Assembly (NCBI GenBank): GCA_022799115.1
Contig: JAAWNT010000004.1
Coordinates: 48,107 to 112,106, forward strand
Length of the DNA stretch: 64,000 nt
Direction of reading: 5' to 3'
Source: Clostridiales bacterium
Lineage (GTDB): Bacteria > Bacillota > Clostridia > Oscillospirales > Acutalibacteraceae
Shown: positions 1 to 7,595 of the stretch, piece after piece
How the letters are laid out: each line of letters begins with the position of its first letter
How positions within the stretch are numbered: the first letter of the stretch is position 1
Notes under the pieces: model-generated
The model's input: only the letters and a program-made list of their open reading frames with translations
What the model was told of the DNA's origin: nothing
The model's database searches: none
Position numbers and translations under genes: made by a program

Positions 1-297
1 AGCTTTACACTCCATCATCAAGGGAACCAAAAAATGGGCCACATCAGCCCCGTCAAAGGCCTTGCGGAATACTTCTGGATCCGGCTTTGCAAAGGCAAAC
101 CCCTGGCGATTGGCTATTTTCTTTGCCACGGGGAGGTTCCACTCTTCCACCGGATAACGACCGGGGCCCTCTTCACCAATGGACACAACCCGCACAGTGT
201 GCCCACGCTTTTTTAGCATTTCTGCAAAACGGTACGCCGTCATAGTGGTACCGTTATTTAAATGATCGAATGAGTCGATAACCAAAACGATTATCAA
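1..297 (-). CDS. Glycosyltransferase family 4, N-terminal part (runs off the window)
   Basis: The reverse strand is open for 99 codons from a TTG at 297 to the window edge. A GGGGGAA ribosome site lies 6 bases upstream of the TTG. The product begins LIIVLVIDSFDHLNNGTTMT, then has AYRFAEMLKKRGHTVRVV, a donor-independent Rossmann half typical of GT4 (GT-B fold) enzymes such as diacylglycerol glucosyltransferases. The nucleotide-sugar-binding half is outside the window, so substrate cannot be told. A TTGACT-17-TATCAT promoter lies at 378-406. Confidence 0.7.
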   Translation of the reverse strand, partial: MIIVLVIDSFDHLNNGTTMTAYRFAEMLKKRGHTVRVVSIGEEGPGRYPVEEWNLPVAKKIANRQGFAFAKPDPEVFRKAFDGADVAHFLVPLMMECKA

Positions 298-377
298 GTA
301 AAATTCCCCCTATACTCCTCCAGAGCGGGACGCTGTCTCCGCCCAGATACAATCGAATGTTTCAGCCTTATAATCTT

Positions 378-406
378 ATGATACCGTTATCAGGGCATAT
401 AGTCAA
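378..406 (-). promoter_or_regulatory. Sigma-A promoter of the glycosyltransferase gene
   Basis: The -35 TTGACT (401-406) and -10 TATCAT (378-383) are separated by 17 bases on the minus strand. A GACATT/AATGTC inverted repeat (409-428) sits just upstream and could be an operator, but no binding protein is suggested by the sequence. Confidence 0.5.
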
Positions 407-441
407 TTGACATTTCCAAAAGAATGTCGTTTTTTAGGAAA

Positions 442-482
442 AAATCAAAAAGAACCGGCGCTGCCACTTGACAACACCGGTT
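442..482 (-). terminator. Terminator of trxA
   Basis: On the minus strand AACCGG pairs with CCGGTT, closing a hairpin that is followed by CTTTTTG and further T-rich sequence. It lies 15 bases after the thioredoxin stop codon. Confidence 0.6.
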
Positions 483-497
483 TACGAACAATTGGTA

Positions 498-821
498 TTA
501 TAGATTTGCGTCGATCATATCGGTATAATTAGACAGAGGTTTGGCTCCTACATCCCGTGCCGTTACCTTGCCGTCTTTAAACAAAAGGATTGTCGGTATG
601 CTTTGAACGTTGTACCGCTGAGCAAGCTCGGAATGCTCGTCGATGTCCACCTTTGCCACTGTTATCCGTCCATCGTATTGCTGAGCCAGCTGTTCAATGA
701 TGGGGGCGACCATTCTGCACGGCGCGCACCAGGTTGCCCAAAAATCAGCCAATACCAACGGTTTTTCCGCAATCAACGTTTCAAACTCTTTTTCATCCGG
801 ATAAAGGATGAGCTCTGCCAT
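498..821 (-). CDS. trxA: Thioredoxin with a WCAPC active site
   Basis: This 107-residue cytosolic protein has the length and fold signature of thioredoxin, the dithiol reductant for ribonucleotide reductase and other targets. The active site WCAPC is at residues 31-35 (WCGPC is usual) and the cis-proline is in SIPT at 74-77. It lies directly downstream of a thioredoxin-reductase-like flavoprotein on the same strand, so the two probably form a redox pair. A perfect 18-bp inverted repeat occupies the gap between them. The Gly-to-Ala change in the active site should shift the redox potential slightly; it is seen in other bacterial thioredoxins. Confidence 0.93.
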   Translation of the reverse strand: MAELILYPDEKEFETLIAEKPLVLADFWATWCAPCRMVAPIIEQLAQQYDGRITVAKVDIDEHSELAQRYNVQSIPTILLFKDGKVTARDVGAKPLSNYTDMIDANL

Positions 822-835
822 CTTTTCGCCTTCTC

Positions 836-878
836 TGCTATAAATTACATTCCAAACTTGGGAATGTAATTTATAGCA
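836..878. repeat. Perfect 18-bp inverted repeat between trxA and the reductase gene
   Basis: The arms 836-853 and 861-878 are perfect complements (TGCTATAAATTACATTCC on the left) around a 7-base loop. No T-run follows on either strand, so it is not a standard terminator. It may be an RNA-processing stem, an operator, or the remains of a small palindromic element. Confidence 0.85.
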
Positions 879-880
879 TT

Positions 881-1738
881 CTACATTTTTTCATCAATAT
901 ACTTTGCGGCCTGCTGAGCGGCAACCAAGCCTTCTCCCACTGCCTTGGAAACCTGAAGCGGTTTGCCTGTACAATCTCCTGCGGCGAAAAATCCAGGAAT
1001 ATTGGTTTCCATAAAGCGGTTGACAGCAATGTATCCATCCCTTGTTTCCAATCCTTCGATCAGCGAGTTGGGAGCAATGGAATCCCTTAATATGAAAAGC
1101 ACATCGGACAATACCGTTTCCTCTTTTAGGGTAATGCGGAACCGATCTCCGCTTTTTTCTATTGACTGAACCGATCCTTCCCGATATTCAATGGCCGAAT
1201 TAATACCGAGCGCTCTTTGTTTATTTGAAACGTAGACGACTTGAACCCCGATTTCATTTAAAAAATTCGCCTCTTGAGCGGCCTCTTGGGATAATCCCCA
1301 AACCACCGCCGTTTTCTGACGATAGAGCATACCGTCACAGGTGGCGCAGTAACTGACCCCTTTTCCTAAGAATTCCTTTTCACCCGGAATCTCTTTGGCC
1401 TTGGAAACGCCAGAGGCTAATATAACCGTTTTGGCTTGGATCACTTCGCCGTTAAAATTAATCAGAAAGCGATCTCCTAAAACGAGAATATTGGCGGCTT
1501 TCCCTTTTTCCAGGTAAACTCCCATTTGCCGGGTATGCTGTAAAAAGCTCTCCATCATTTGTGCGCCGCTCACCTGATAATACCCCAAATAATTGTCCAC
1601 CTGTTCCGCTTTTGACAGATAGTTATTTTCCGCGGATAATAGCCGTACTGACTTGCCTCGGGCTCTGCCATTGATGGCGGCGGAAAGTCCAGCGGGACCC
1701 GCGCCGATGACCGCGATGTCCACAACCTGATCCTGCAT
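881..1738 (-). CDS. Thioredoxin reductase-like flavoprotein, probably ferredoxin-dependent (FFTR type)
   Basis: This 285-residue FAD protein has the N-terminal GAGPAG motif (residues 12-17), the redox CATC disulfide (131-134) and a C-terminal GDCTGKPLQ flavin motif, all typical of low-molecular-weight thioredoxin reductases. The NADPH domain is abnormal: the expected GGGxSA loop reads WGLSQEA, and the HRRxxxR motif that binds the 2'-phosphate reads SNKQRA. Loss of both motifs is known for clostridial ferredoxin-dependent flavin thioredoxin reductases, so ferredoxin is the likelier donor (inference). The start at 1738 was chosen for its AGAGGAAGAAGGGA ribosome site; an in-frame upstream ATG exists at 1783. 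It is probably co-transcribed with trxA. Confidence 0.82.
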   Translation of the reverse strand: MQDQVVDIAVIGAGPAGLSAAINGRARGKSVRLLSAENNYLSKAEQVDNYLGYYQVSGAQMMESFLQHTRQMGVYLEKGKAANILVLGDRFLINFNGEVIQAKTVILASGVSKAKEIPGEKEFLGKGVSYCATCDGMLYRQKTAVVWGLSQEAAQEANFLNEIGVQVVYVSNKQRALGINSAIEYREGSVQSIEKSGDRFRITLKEETVLSDVLFILRDSIAPNSLIEGLETRDGYIAVNRFMETNIPGFFAAGDCTGKPLQVSKAVGEGLVAAQQAAKYIDEKM

Positions 1739-1763
1739 AACAAATCCCTTCTTCCTCTGATAA

Positions 1764-1788
1764 CAAAAAGGCCACGTTTTCACGTGGC
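1764..1788 (-). terminator. Terminator of the first DUF4870-like gene
   Basis: Arms GCCACGT and ACGTGGC (1771-1788) enclose a 4-base loop and are followed on the minus strand by CTTTTTGTT. The hairpin separates the membrane-protein gene from the reductase gene. Confidence 0.75.
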
Positions 1789-1797
1789 TCTTTCCTT

Positions 1798-2256
1798 TTA
1801 TTTTACAATTGTTGCAATTGTGCCGATCACAGGCAACGGTTTTTCCACTCCGTTACAGGCATTAACCAGTCCAATGATGAACCAAATCAGGTCAATAACC
1901 GCCACAGCAGTATTCAACAGGCCCACTAAGATAAACAAGATCGGTAAGATCGCCATTAAAACCGCGCCCACGATATTCACGGCGATTCCCAACACAACCG
2001 CTGCGATGGTAAACAAAATTCCTTGATTCACATGATACATCACTTTGGGGTTGTTGCGGTCCGCCAGTAAACCCACCAACCATAAAAATGGGAAATAAGC
2101 TAAAATGGAAAATAGTTTGGTGTTATCAGCAGCGGCAACCGGCGCCGAAACGGGCTGCTGATACGGTGGCTGGAGCTGAGATTCCTCTTGCTGGATGTTG
2201 GAATTCGGCTGCTGCGGCTGGACTGGAGTCTGCTGATTTTGATTCAAATCGTTCAT
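1798..2256 (-). CDS. DUF4870-like membrane protein with Q/P-rich N-terminus
   Basis: The 152-residue protein has a 45-residue Gln/Pro/Asn-rich disordered head, then about three hydrophobic segments (roughly 48-65, 78-105, 108-130). The motif YHVNQG after the first segment and the C-terminal KPLPVIG are typical of the DUF4870/Tic20-like family of small membrane proteins, whose function is not established. The next gene upstream is a shorter paralog with the matching motifs FHSRQG and KPLPFIG, so the pair looks like a tandem duplication. Confidence 0.65.
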   Translation of the reverse strand: MNDLNQNQQTPVQPQQPNSNIQQEESQLQPPYQQPVSAPVAAADNTKLFSILAYFPFLWLVGLLADRNNPKVMYHVNQGILFTIAAVVLGIAVNIVGAVLMAILPILFILVGLLNTAVAVIDLIWFIIGLVNACNGVEKPLPVIGTIATIVK

Positions 2257-2318
2257 ACTTGGATCCCTCCTGATATATTTTCTAATCTATGTAACGACTT
2301 TGTCGTACTTGGATGACA

Positions 2319-2675
2319 CTATTTTTGAAAAAGTTTATCAAAATCCCCAATGAAAGGAAGCGGTTTTTGCTGGTGTTTGATGACCCCTACAATTCCCATC
2401 AAAGAAAGGATTACCCATGCCACGGTGATGCCCACATACAAAAGCAGGCCCACGATTTCCGCTGCTGCTGGCAGCGACCGCAGAGCGAAGCAAAGAATGG
2501 CGGTAATGAGATAACCAATCGCGGTAAACGCAAAGAGAATCCCTCCCTGGCGAGAGTGAAACTCTACCTCCGGAACATCCTTTTCCACGGCCACACGTCC
2601 CATGATAAACAGCGGGCCAATATAGGCCAATACAGACAGCAGCGTTATATTAACTTTGCTATGTTCCTGATTCAT
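2319..2675 (-). CDS. DUF4870-like membrane protein, paralog of its neighbour
   Basis: This 118-residue protein has three predicted membrane segments (about 10-28, 48-70, 76-98), the motif EFHSRQGG and a C-terminal KPLPFIGDFDK. It matches the neighbouring downstream gene in layout but lacks the Gln/Pro-rich head. The start has an AGGAGGAACGCGGA-type ribosome site just upstream. Function unknown; placement between a cyclophilin lipoprotein and another membrane protein suggests an envelope role at most. Confidence 0.6.
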   Translation of the reverse strand: MNQEHSKVNITLLSVLAYIGPLFIMGRVAVEKDVPEVEFHSRQGGILFAFTAIGYLITAILCFALRSLPAAAEIVGLLLYVGITVAWVILSLMGIVGVIKHQQKPLPFIGDFDKLFQK

Positions 2676-2713
2676 TCCGCGTTCCTCCTCCCACCAATTT
2701 GGCAGAGCCTATG

Positions 2714-3433
2714 CTATTCCGCGTATTTTTCAATCTGTATGGACTCAATCACCACATCTTCCAACGGTTTATCATTGGCGCCGGTTTCTACTCCTGCGAT
2801 GGAGTTTACCACATCCATTCCCTCGAATACCTGGCCAAACACCGTATGCCCCCTCTTGTTTCGGCTGAGTTTGCCGTCCAAATGGGGATTTCCACCGTTT
2901 TCTTTATAGAGCGCCTTTATTTCGTTGGTAAGTTTGGAGCTATCGATACTGGTACTGAAACCGGCAAAAGACTTGGATCCCCCCTGATTAATAAAGAACT
3001 GGCTGCCATTGGTATTGGGACCGGAATTGGCCATTGCAAGCGCGCCGGTGATATTAAACAGCTTGTCGCTGAATTCGTCCTCAAAGGGTTTACCCCAGAT
3101 ACTCTCTCCTCCGCGGCCATTGCCCAGTGGATCGCCGCCTTGGATCATAAAGTTTTCGATGACCCGATGAAAAGTTATGCCGTTATAATAGCCATTTTTG
3201 GCGTGAGTGATAAAGTTCTCCACCGCTTTCGGCGCTTCTTCCGGGAAAAAGCGGATTTTAATGGTGCCCATATTGGTCTTCATAACGGCAATTTCATCTC
3301 CTGCCGCGGGTTTATCCAGTTGATAGCCCACTTTTGCTCCCGGATTTTGGGCTTGGTTTTTCTGACATCCGGAAAAGATTCCCATACAAAAGACCAAAAT
3401 TAAGGATAAGACGAGTGCAAACATTTTGCGCAT
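2714..3433 (-). CDS. Cyclophilin-type peptidyl-prolyl isomerase lipoprotein
   Basis: A 239-residue protein with a lipoprotein signal (hydrophobic 4-19, lipobox FSGC with the lipidated Cys at 23). The rest is a cyclophilin domain, with FHRVIENFMIQGGDP and NGSQFFIN forming the proline-isomerase active site. It should sit on the outer face of the membrane and help fold exported proteins, as known for clostridial PpiB-like lipoproteins. An insertion of about 25 residues (around 145-170) follows the FFIN motif. The start at 3433 is preceded by AGAAAGGA. Confidence 0.9.
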   Translation of the reverse strand: MRKMFALVLSLILVFCMGIFSGCQKNQAQNPGAKVGYQLDKPAAGDEIAVMKTNMGTIKIRFFPEEAPKAVENFITHAKNGYYNGITFHRVIENFMIQGGDPLGNGRGGESIWGKPFEDEFSDKLFNITGALAMANSGPNTNGSQFFINQGGSKSFAGFSTSIDSSKLTNEIKALYKENGGNPHLDGKLSRNKRGHTVFGQVFEGMDVVNSIAGVETGANDKPLEDVVIESIQIEKYAE

Positions 3434-3561
3434 GTGTTAATACATCCTTTCTTACTCTATACATATCCTTTATTTTAGTCGATTTATTCCTTGATTGCAA
3501 GGAAAAAACGTTGAACTTCTGTACCTTACGTCATTTTTGCATAAATGGCACATATGATTTT

Positions 3562-4122
3562 TTAGATTCTTCCCTGCACATAGCATTGATAGCACAGACT
3601 GACATAGCGTTCATCTCCTCCAATTTCGATTTGATCTCCTTCTTTCAGAATGACGCCGTTGTCCACCCGGGCGTTTACCTCCGCTTTACGTCCGCATTTG
3701 CATACTGATTTGATCTCGCTCACGGAATCTGCAATTTCCAACAGCCGTTTGGACCCGGGAAACATCCGGGTTTTAAAGTCGGTTTTCAGCCCGTAGCACA
3801 ACACCGGCGCATAATCCATGGCGACCTTTTTGAGTTGATCTACCTGCTCTTCCTGTAAAAACTGCGCCTCATCGAGAATAACGACTTGGTATCCGCGATG
3901 ATTACAAAACCATAAAAAAAGATCCTCTTCTAATTTTACTGATTTGCAAGGAGCTTGTAACCCGTTGCGGGACCGGACCACATGCTTTCCCCAGCGAGTA
4001 TCAGATTCCGGTTTAAGCAGAGCCACTCGAAATCCTTTTTCCTCATAATTATATTTTGTCATCAGTGCTTGAGCGGTTTTTGAACTGCCCATGGTACCAT
4101 AGCGGAAATATAGCTTTGGCAT
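3562..4122 (-). CDS. tdk: Thymidine kinase
   Basis: Type II thymidine kinase (186 residues) that phosphorylates thymidine in the salvage pathway. The P-loop GTMGSSKT is at residues 9-16, the Walker B/catalytic DEAQF at 84-88, and two cysteine pairs (CKC near 142, CYQC near the C-terminus) form the structural zinc site. An AAAGGAGG ribosome site precedes the ATG. Transcribed alone; the divergent neighbour begins 118 bases away. Confidence 0.95.
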   Translation of the reverse strand: MPKLYFRYGTMGSSKTAQALMTKYNYEEKGFRVALLKPESDTRWGKHVVRSRNGLQAPCKSVKLEEDLFLWFCNHRGYQVVILDEAQFLQEEQVDQLKKVAMDYAPVLCYGLKTDFKTRMFPGSKRLLEIADSVSEIKSVCKCGRKAEVNARVDNGVILKEGDQIEIGGDERYVSLCYQCYVQGRI

Positions 4123-4160
4123 GAAAACCTCCTTTTTTCATATAGAGATAATAAAAAGCA

Positions 4161-4188
4161 TTGTCAACCGGCAAAAATAAGCTATAAT
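4161..4188 (+). promoter_or_regulatory. Sigma-A promoter of the yihY-like gene
   Basis: TTGTCA (4161-4166) and TATAAT (4183-4188) are 16 bases apart, 52 bases upstream of the ATG at 4240. Confidence 0.6.
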
Positions 4189-4239
4189 AAAAGATAATTT
4201 GCCGTATCGCCCTGAAACGGAAAGAAACGAGGTGCTTTT

Positions 4240-5124
4240 ATGTCCAGACTTCGCCGGTACTGGAAACAGGAATTTCTGCCGGTCTTTCAAAACCTTGTAA
4301 AGCGTTATTTTCAGGACGAAGTTGGGCGTTCCGCCGCGGCTTTGGCCTATTATCTATTATTCTCTTTTTTCCCTTTGCTTATTTTTTTAAGCTCTTTGAT
4401 TAGCTTTTTGGATTTGCCGCCACTGTCTACCGATAGTTTTCAAACCTTTATCCCCGCCGATATCATCAGCATTGTCAACACCTATTTGGAACATATCGCC
4501 GAGGTAAAAAACGGCAATCTTTTGCTATTCGGACTGTTTTTTACCATATATTTTACCATGCGAGCGGTGGACTGTCTTATGCGTTCCAGCAGGCGCGCTT
4601 ACCGCGTCAGCGAAAAAAAAGCGTTTCCCCGGAATCAGATCCAGGTATTCCTGTATACCATTTTTTTAATGGTAGTCATCTTCGCGTCGTTGCTGCTCAT
4701 GACCATTGGACGCACGGTGCTCACCTTTTTGGCTCGTTTTTTCCCCATCAACGCGGATTCCATCAACTTCTGGAACGTGGTCCGCTTTTTTATTCTGGCT
4801 GTTATGCTGTTTTTTGCCCTTTCTTTTCTTTATACTCTTGCGCCGGGAAAACGGCAGAATTTTCGTCAAGTGCTGCCGGGTACCATTGCCGCTTTGATTT
4901 CCTGGCTGATTTTTTCTATGGGGTTTGCCTACTACGTGGAGCATATGGCTCACTACTCGGTGCTATACGGGTCGATCGGTGCGGTCATTGTTCTCATGCT
5001 GTGGCTTTATTGTACCTCTACCACCCTGATTATGGGGATGGAGGTAAACTGCGCTATTATTAATAAAAATAAGATGAAACGGCAACAGCGGGCGCGTTTT
5101 TCTGCAAAAACCTACAAACGATAG
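4240..5124 (+). CDS. YihY/BrkB-family inner membrane protein
   Basis: This 294-residue protein begins with an amphipathic stretch, then RSAAALAYYLLFSFFPLLIFL, the hallmark of the YihY/virulence factor BrkB family (once misnamed RNase BN). About six transmembrane segments span residues 35-275 and the tail is basic. A conserved YGSIGAVIVLMLWLY motif lies near the end. The family role is unsettled (lysophospholipid transport and cell-envelope functions have been suggested). It is monocistronic, with its own promoter and a terminator at 5142. Confidence 0.85.
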   Translation: MSRLRRYWKQEFLPVFQNLVKRYFQDEVGRSAAALAYYLLFSFFPLLIFLSSLISFLDLPPLSTDSFQTFIPADIISIVNTYLEHIAEVKNGNLLLFGLFFTIYFTMRAVDCLMRSSRRAYRVSEKKAFPRNQIQVFLYTIFLMVVIFASLLLMTIGRTVLTFLARFFPINADSINFWNVVRFFILAVMLFFALSFLYTLAPGKRQNFRQVLPGTIAALISWLIFSMGFAYYVEHMAHYSVLYGSIGAVIVLMLWLYCTSTTLIMGMEVNCAIINKNKMKRQQRARFSAKTYKR

Positions 5125-5141
5125 GGAATCTTAATCGACAG

Positions 5142-5167
5142 AACGGTTTGTGCGATCACCGTTTTTT
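5142..5167 (+). terminator. Terminator of the yihY-like gene
   Basis: AACGGT (5142-5147) pairs with ACCGTT (5158-5163) and is followed by six T residues. Confidence 0.6.
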
Positions 5168-5208
5168 CTAAATTTCCATGTAAACCGTATATTTAGATGA
5201 AAATAGTA

Positions 5209-5249
5209 AAAACCTTCGCGGCTTGTCCAAAAAGCTGCGGAGGTTTTTT
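5209..5249. terminator. Bidirectional terminator between the yihY-like gene and sigG
   Basis: A 16-bp stem (arms 5209-5224 and 5232-5247, two G-U pairs) has A-tracts and T-tracts on both flanks, so it can end both the rightward transcript and the leftward sigG transcript, whose stop codon is at 5251. Confidence 0.8.
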
Positions 5250-5250
5250 C

Positions 5251-6033
5251 TTAGATTTGATTTTTAATCCGGTCCAGAGCGCCTTTCTCCAGTCTGGATA
5301 CCTGCGCCTGGCTGATACCGATTTCCTCCGCCACCTCCATTTGGGTTTTTCCCTTGAAAAAGCGCAGGGAAAGAATCTTTTTTTCCCGATCGTTGAGATT
5401 GCGGATGGCCTCCTTCAACGCGATCTCATTAAGCCAGTTGTTGTCGTCGTTTTTATCCCCCACCTGATCCATCACAAAGATGGTATCGTTGCCGTCGGAG
5501 AACACCGGTTCATACAGGGAAACGGGTTCAACAATGGCCTCCAGCGCCAGCACCACGTCCTCTTTGTTCATGTCCAGCTCTTTGGCAATCTCTTCCACCG
5601 TGGGTTCCCGATTTCTCTCTGCCGTCAATCTCTCCTTTACCTGCATAGCCTTATATGCGGTATCACGCAAGGAGCGGGACACCCGAATCGAATTCGAGTC
5701 TCTAAGATATCTTCGCACCTCACCGATTACCATAGGCACCGCATAGGTGGAGAAGCGCACATCCAGATCCGTGTTAAAGTTATCGATGGCTTTAATCAGG
5801 CCAATACATCCAACCTGGAATAAATCGTCCATATTTTCGCCCCGATTGGTAAACCGCTGAATGACACTGAGCACCAAGCGTAAATTTCCGTTAATCAGCT
5901 CTTCTCTGGCCTGTTTACACTCACGTTCCGTACCTTCTTTTACAATTTTTAGCAGCCTGCGCTTTTCCGCCTCCGTTAAAACCTTTAGTTTAGCGGTGTT
6001 GACTCCGCATATTTCCACCTTATTATACTGCAC
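5251..6033 (-). CDS. sigG: RNA polymerase sporulation sigma factor sigma-G
   Basis: A 260-residue sigma-70 factor that directs late forespore transcription. The N-terminus KVEICGVNTAKL is the signature of sigma-G and separates it from sigma-F. Region 2 has NGNLRLVLSVIQRF and DDLFQVGCIGLIKAIDNF; region 4.2 has GKTQMEVAEEIGISQAQVSRLEK. The start is GTG with GGGGGA upstream. In many spore formers sigG follows spoIIGA-sigE; here it stands alone, divergent from an S1-domain gene. No clear sigma-F box was found in the 296-base upstream gap. Confidence 0.95.
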   Translation of the reverse strand: MQYNKVEICGVNTAKLKVLTEAEKRRLLKIVKEGTERECKQAREELINGNLRLVLSVIQRFTNRGENMDDLFQVGCIGLIKAIDNFNTDLDVRFSTYAVPMVIGEVRRYLRDSNSIRVSRSLRDTAYKAMQVKERLTAERNREPTVEEIAKELDMNKEDVVLALEAIVEPVSLYEPVFSDGNDTIFVMDQVGDKNDDNNWLNEIALKEAIRNLNDREKKILSLRFFKGKTQMEVAEEIGISQAQVSRLEKGALDRIKNQI

Positions 6034-6329
6034 GTTTGCTCCCCCGTTTCCTGGAATAACTTGTTATCATTATTGCCGCTCGTGGGACAAATCATACAGT
6101 GTGACAGATCTTCCGCCGATTTCTTCCATCAACCCAAAATCTATTTCAAAGGATTCCAGGCGTTTTCCGCATTTCAAAGGTCATATTTTACAGCGTGGAC
6201 CGCATATAGTTGGGATGTGCACTGTACCAGAGGGAGGCATGGACGAGATGCCGAACCGCCCTTTCCCACGCGAAATGGGCGGAAAAGAAAGCAATCAGAA
6301 AAAGGCGCGTGGAGAAAAGGCGGTTAAAG

Positions 6330-7259
6330 ATGAATGAATTTTATCCGGAAGGTTGGCTGATTGACACCTTAGAAAATCGAAATGCAATGCAGACGCCCTC
6401 CTCATTGGCGGAAGCCTGCCACGAAGGACGTTTGTTGGAGGGGCGCGCTCTTGTTTGTGACGGCGCGCACAATTTAATCGTGGATTTAGGATGTATGCGC
6501 GGGATGATTCCCCGGGAGGAGGGAGCCATCGGCATTCGGGAAGGTACGGTCCGGGATATCGCCGTTATATCCAGAGTAAACCGCCCGGTGTGTTTTATCA
6601 TTACCGGCTTCCAAAAGGGAGCCGATGGAAAAACCACCGCGATCCTTTCCCGCCGCGCGGCGCAGGAGCTTTGCATGCGGCACTACATATCCCGATTGAT
6701 TCCCGGCGATATCATCAACGCAAGGATTACGCATTTGGAGGCTTTCGGCGCTTTTGCGGACATCGGCTGCGGCGTTGTTTCTCTCCTGCCCATTGATACC
6801 ATCTCAGTTTCCAGAATCGATCATCCCAGGGAACGCTTTTTTGTGGGGATGGATATCCGGGCTGTGGTAAAATCGTTGGACAATGGCCGAATCAGCCTGA
6901 CCCACAAAGAGCTGTTGGGCACTTGGGAAGAGAACGCCGCCATGTTTACCATTGGAGAAACAGTGGCCGGAATTGTACGATCAGTCGAGGATTACGGCGC
7001 TTTTGTGGAGCTTACCCCCAATCTGGCGGGCCTGGCTGAAACCAAGGAGGGTGTGCGGGCAGGCCAGCAGGCCAGCGTTTACATCAAAAACATCATTCCC
7101 AGCCGGATGAAAGTAAAGCTAATTATCATTGATACTTTTGAATATGAGTACCGTCCTTGTGCTCCCAACTACTTTATTACCGGCAATCATATCGATCATT
7201 TTACCTATTCTCCCGCAGATTCGGAAAAAGTCATCGAAACCGTGTTCGCTCCCATTTAA
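6330..7259 (+). CDS. S1 RNA-binding domain protein (ribosomal protein S1-like)
   Basis: The 309-residue protein holds an S1-like region at about 30-110 and two clearer S1 domains at about 122-192 (GDIINARITHLEAFGAFADI) and 206-275 (GETVAGIVRSVEDYGAFVEL). Such proteins bind RNA non-specifically; E. coli S1 has six repeats, this one two or three, like S1-type proteins of Clostridia that may act in translation or RNA turnover. The start at 6330 was chosen for GGAGAAAAGG upstream; an in-frame upstream ATG at 6210 would add 40 basic residues of poor quality. It is divergent from sigG. No classical terminator is seen after the stop. Confidence 0.82.
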   Translation: MNEFYPEGWLIDTLENRNAMQTPSSLAEACHEGRLLEGRALVCDGAHNLIVDLGCMRGMIPREEGAIGIREGTVRDIAVISRVNRPVCFIITGFQKGADGKTTAILSRRAAQELCMRHYISRLIPGDIINARITHLEAFGAFADIGCGVVSLLPIDTISVSRIDHPRERFFVGMDIRAVVKSLDNGRISLTHKELLGTWEENAAMFTIGETVAGIVRSVEDYGAFVELTPNLAGLAETKEGVRAGQQASVYIKNIIPSRMKVKLIIIDTFEYEYRPCAPNYFITGNHIDHFTYSPADSEKVIETVFAPI

Positions 7260-7331
7260 ACGATATCTTCCGGGGCTGCCGTTTCTGTTTTGATTAGAGT
7301 AATCGACAAAACCACTTTTTGCTTTTACATC

Positions 7332-7390
7332 AGCCTGATTCCCGCTTTCCGTTCTCCAATCCTGAAAATCCGTACGGGGGGAATCAGGCT
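7332..7390. repeat. 12-bp inverted repeat with a 35-base spacer
   Basis: AGCCTGATTCCC (7332-7343) is the exact complement of 7379-7390. It lies between the S1 gene and the tRNA promoter and may be a weak terminator of the S1 gene, with TTGTATAAT rather than a T-run after it. Confidence 0.5.
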
Positions 7391-7415
7391 TTGTATAATA
7401 AAAGTGAAAAAAAGG

Positions 7416-7444
7416 TTGACAAGCTGGATGGAGTTGGATATAAT
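7416..7444 (+). promoter_or_regulatory. Consensus sigma-A promoter of the first tRNA-Leu gene
   Basis: TTGACA (7416-7421), 17 bases, TATAAT (7439-7444): an exact consensus match, ending 30 bases before the mature tRNA 5' end. Confidence 0.93.
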
Positions 7445-7474
7445 ATATCTCGTCCTCAAAAAGAAAACAGAAAT

Positions 7475-7561
7475 GCGGATATGGCGGAATTGGCAGACGC
7501 GTATGGTTCAGGTCCATATGAAAGCAATTTCATGCAGGTTCAAGTCCTGTTATCCGCACCA
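7475..7561 (+). tRNA. tRNA-Leu (anticodon CAG)
   Basis: The 87-base gene folds into a class II tRNA: acceptor GCGGATA/TATCCGC with discriminator A and encoded CCA, D-loop GGCAGACGCG region, anticodon loop TTCAGGT on a TATGG/CCATA stem, a long variable arm (TGAAA/TTTCA) and a TTCAAGT T-loop. The anticodon CAG reads CUG. An identical copy lies in opposite orientation at 8239-8325. Confidence 0.97.
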
Positions 7562-7595
7562 AATCGGAACGAGTTACACTCGTTCCGATTTTTTT
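7562..7595 (+). terminator. Terminator of the first tRNA-Leu gene
   Basis: A 13-bp stem (arms AATCGGAACGAGT and its complement at 7562-7574 and 7578-7590) with a 3-base loop and a T-run, starting one base after the tRNA CCA end. Confidence 0.92.

Noticed and set aside
2714..3403. A 234-codon plus-strand frame opposite the cyclophilin gene
   Set aside because: The cyclophilin frame has a lipobox, active-site motifs and a ribosome site; the opposite frame has none.
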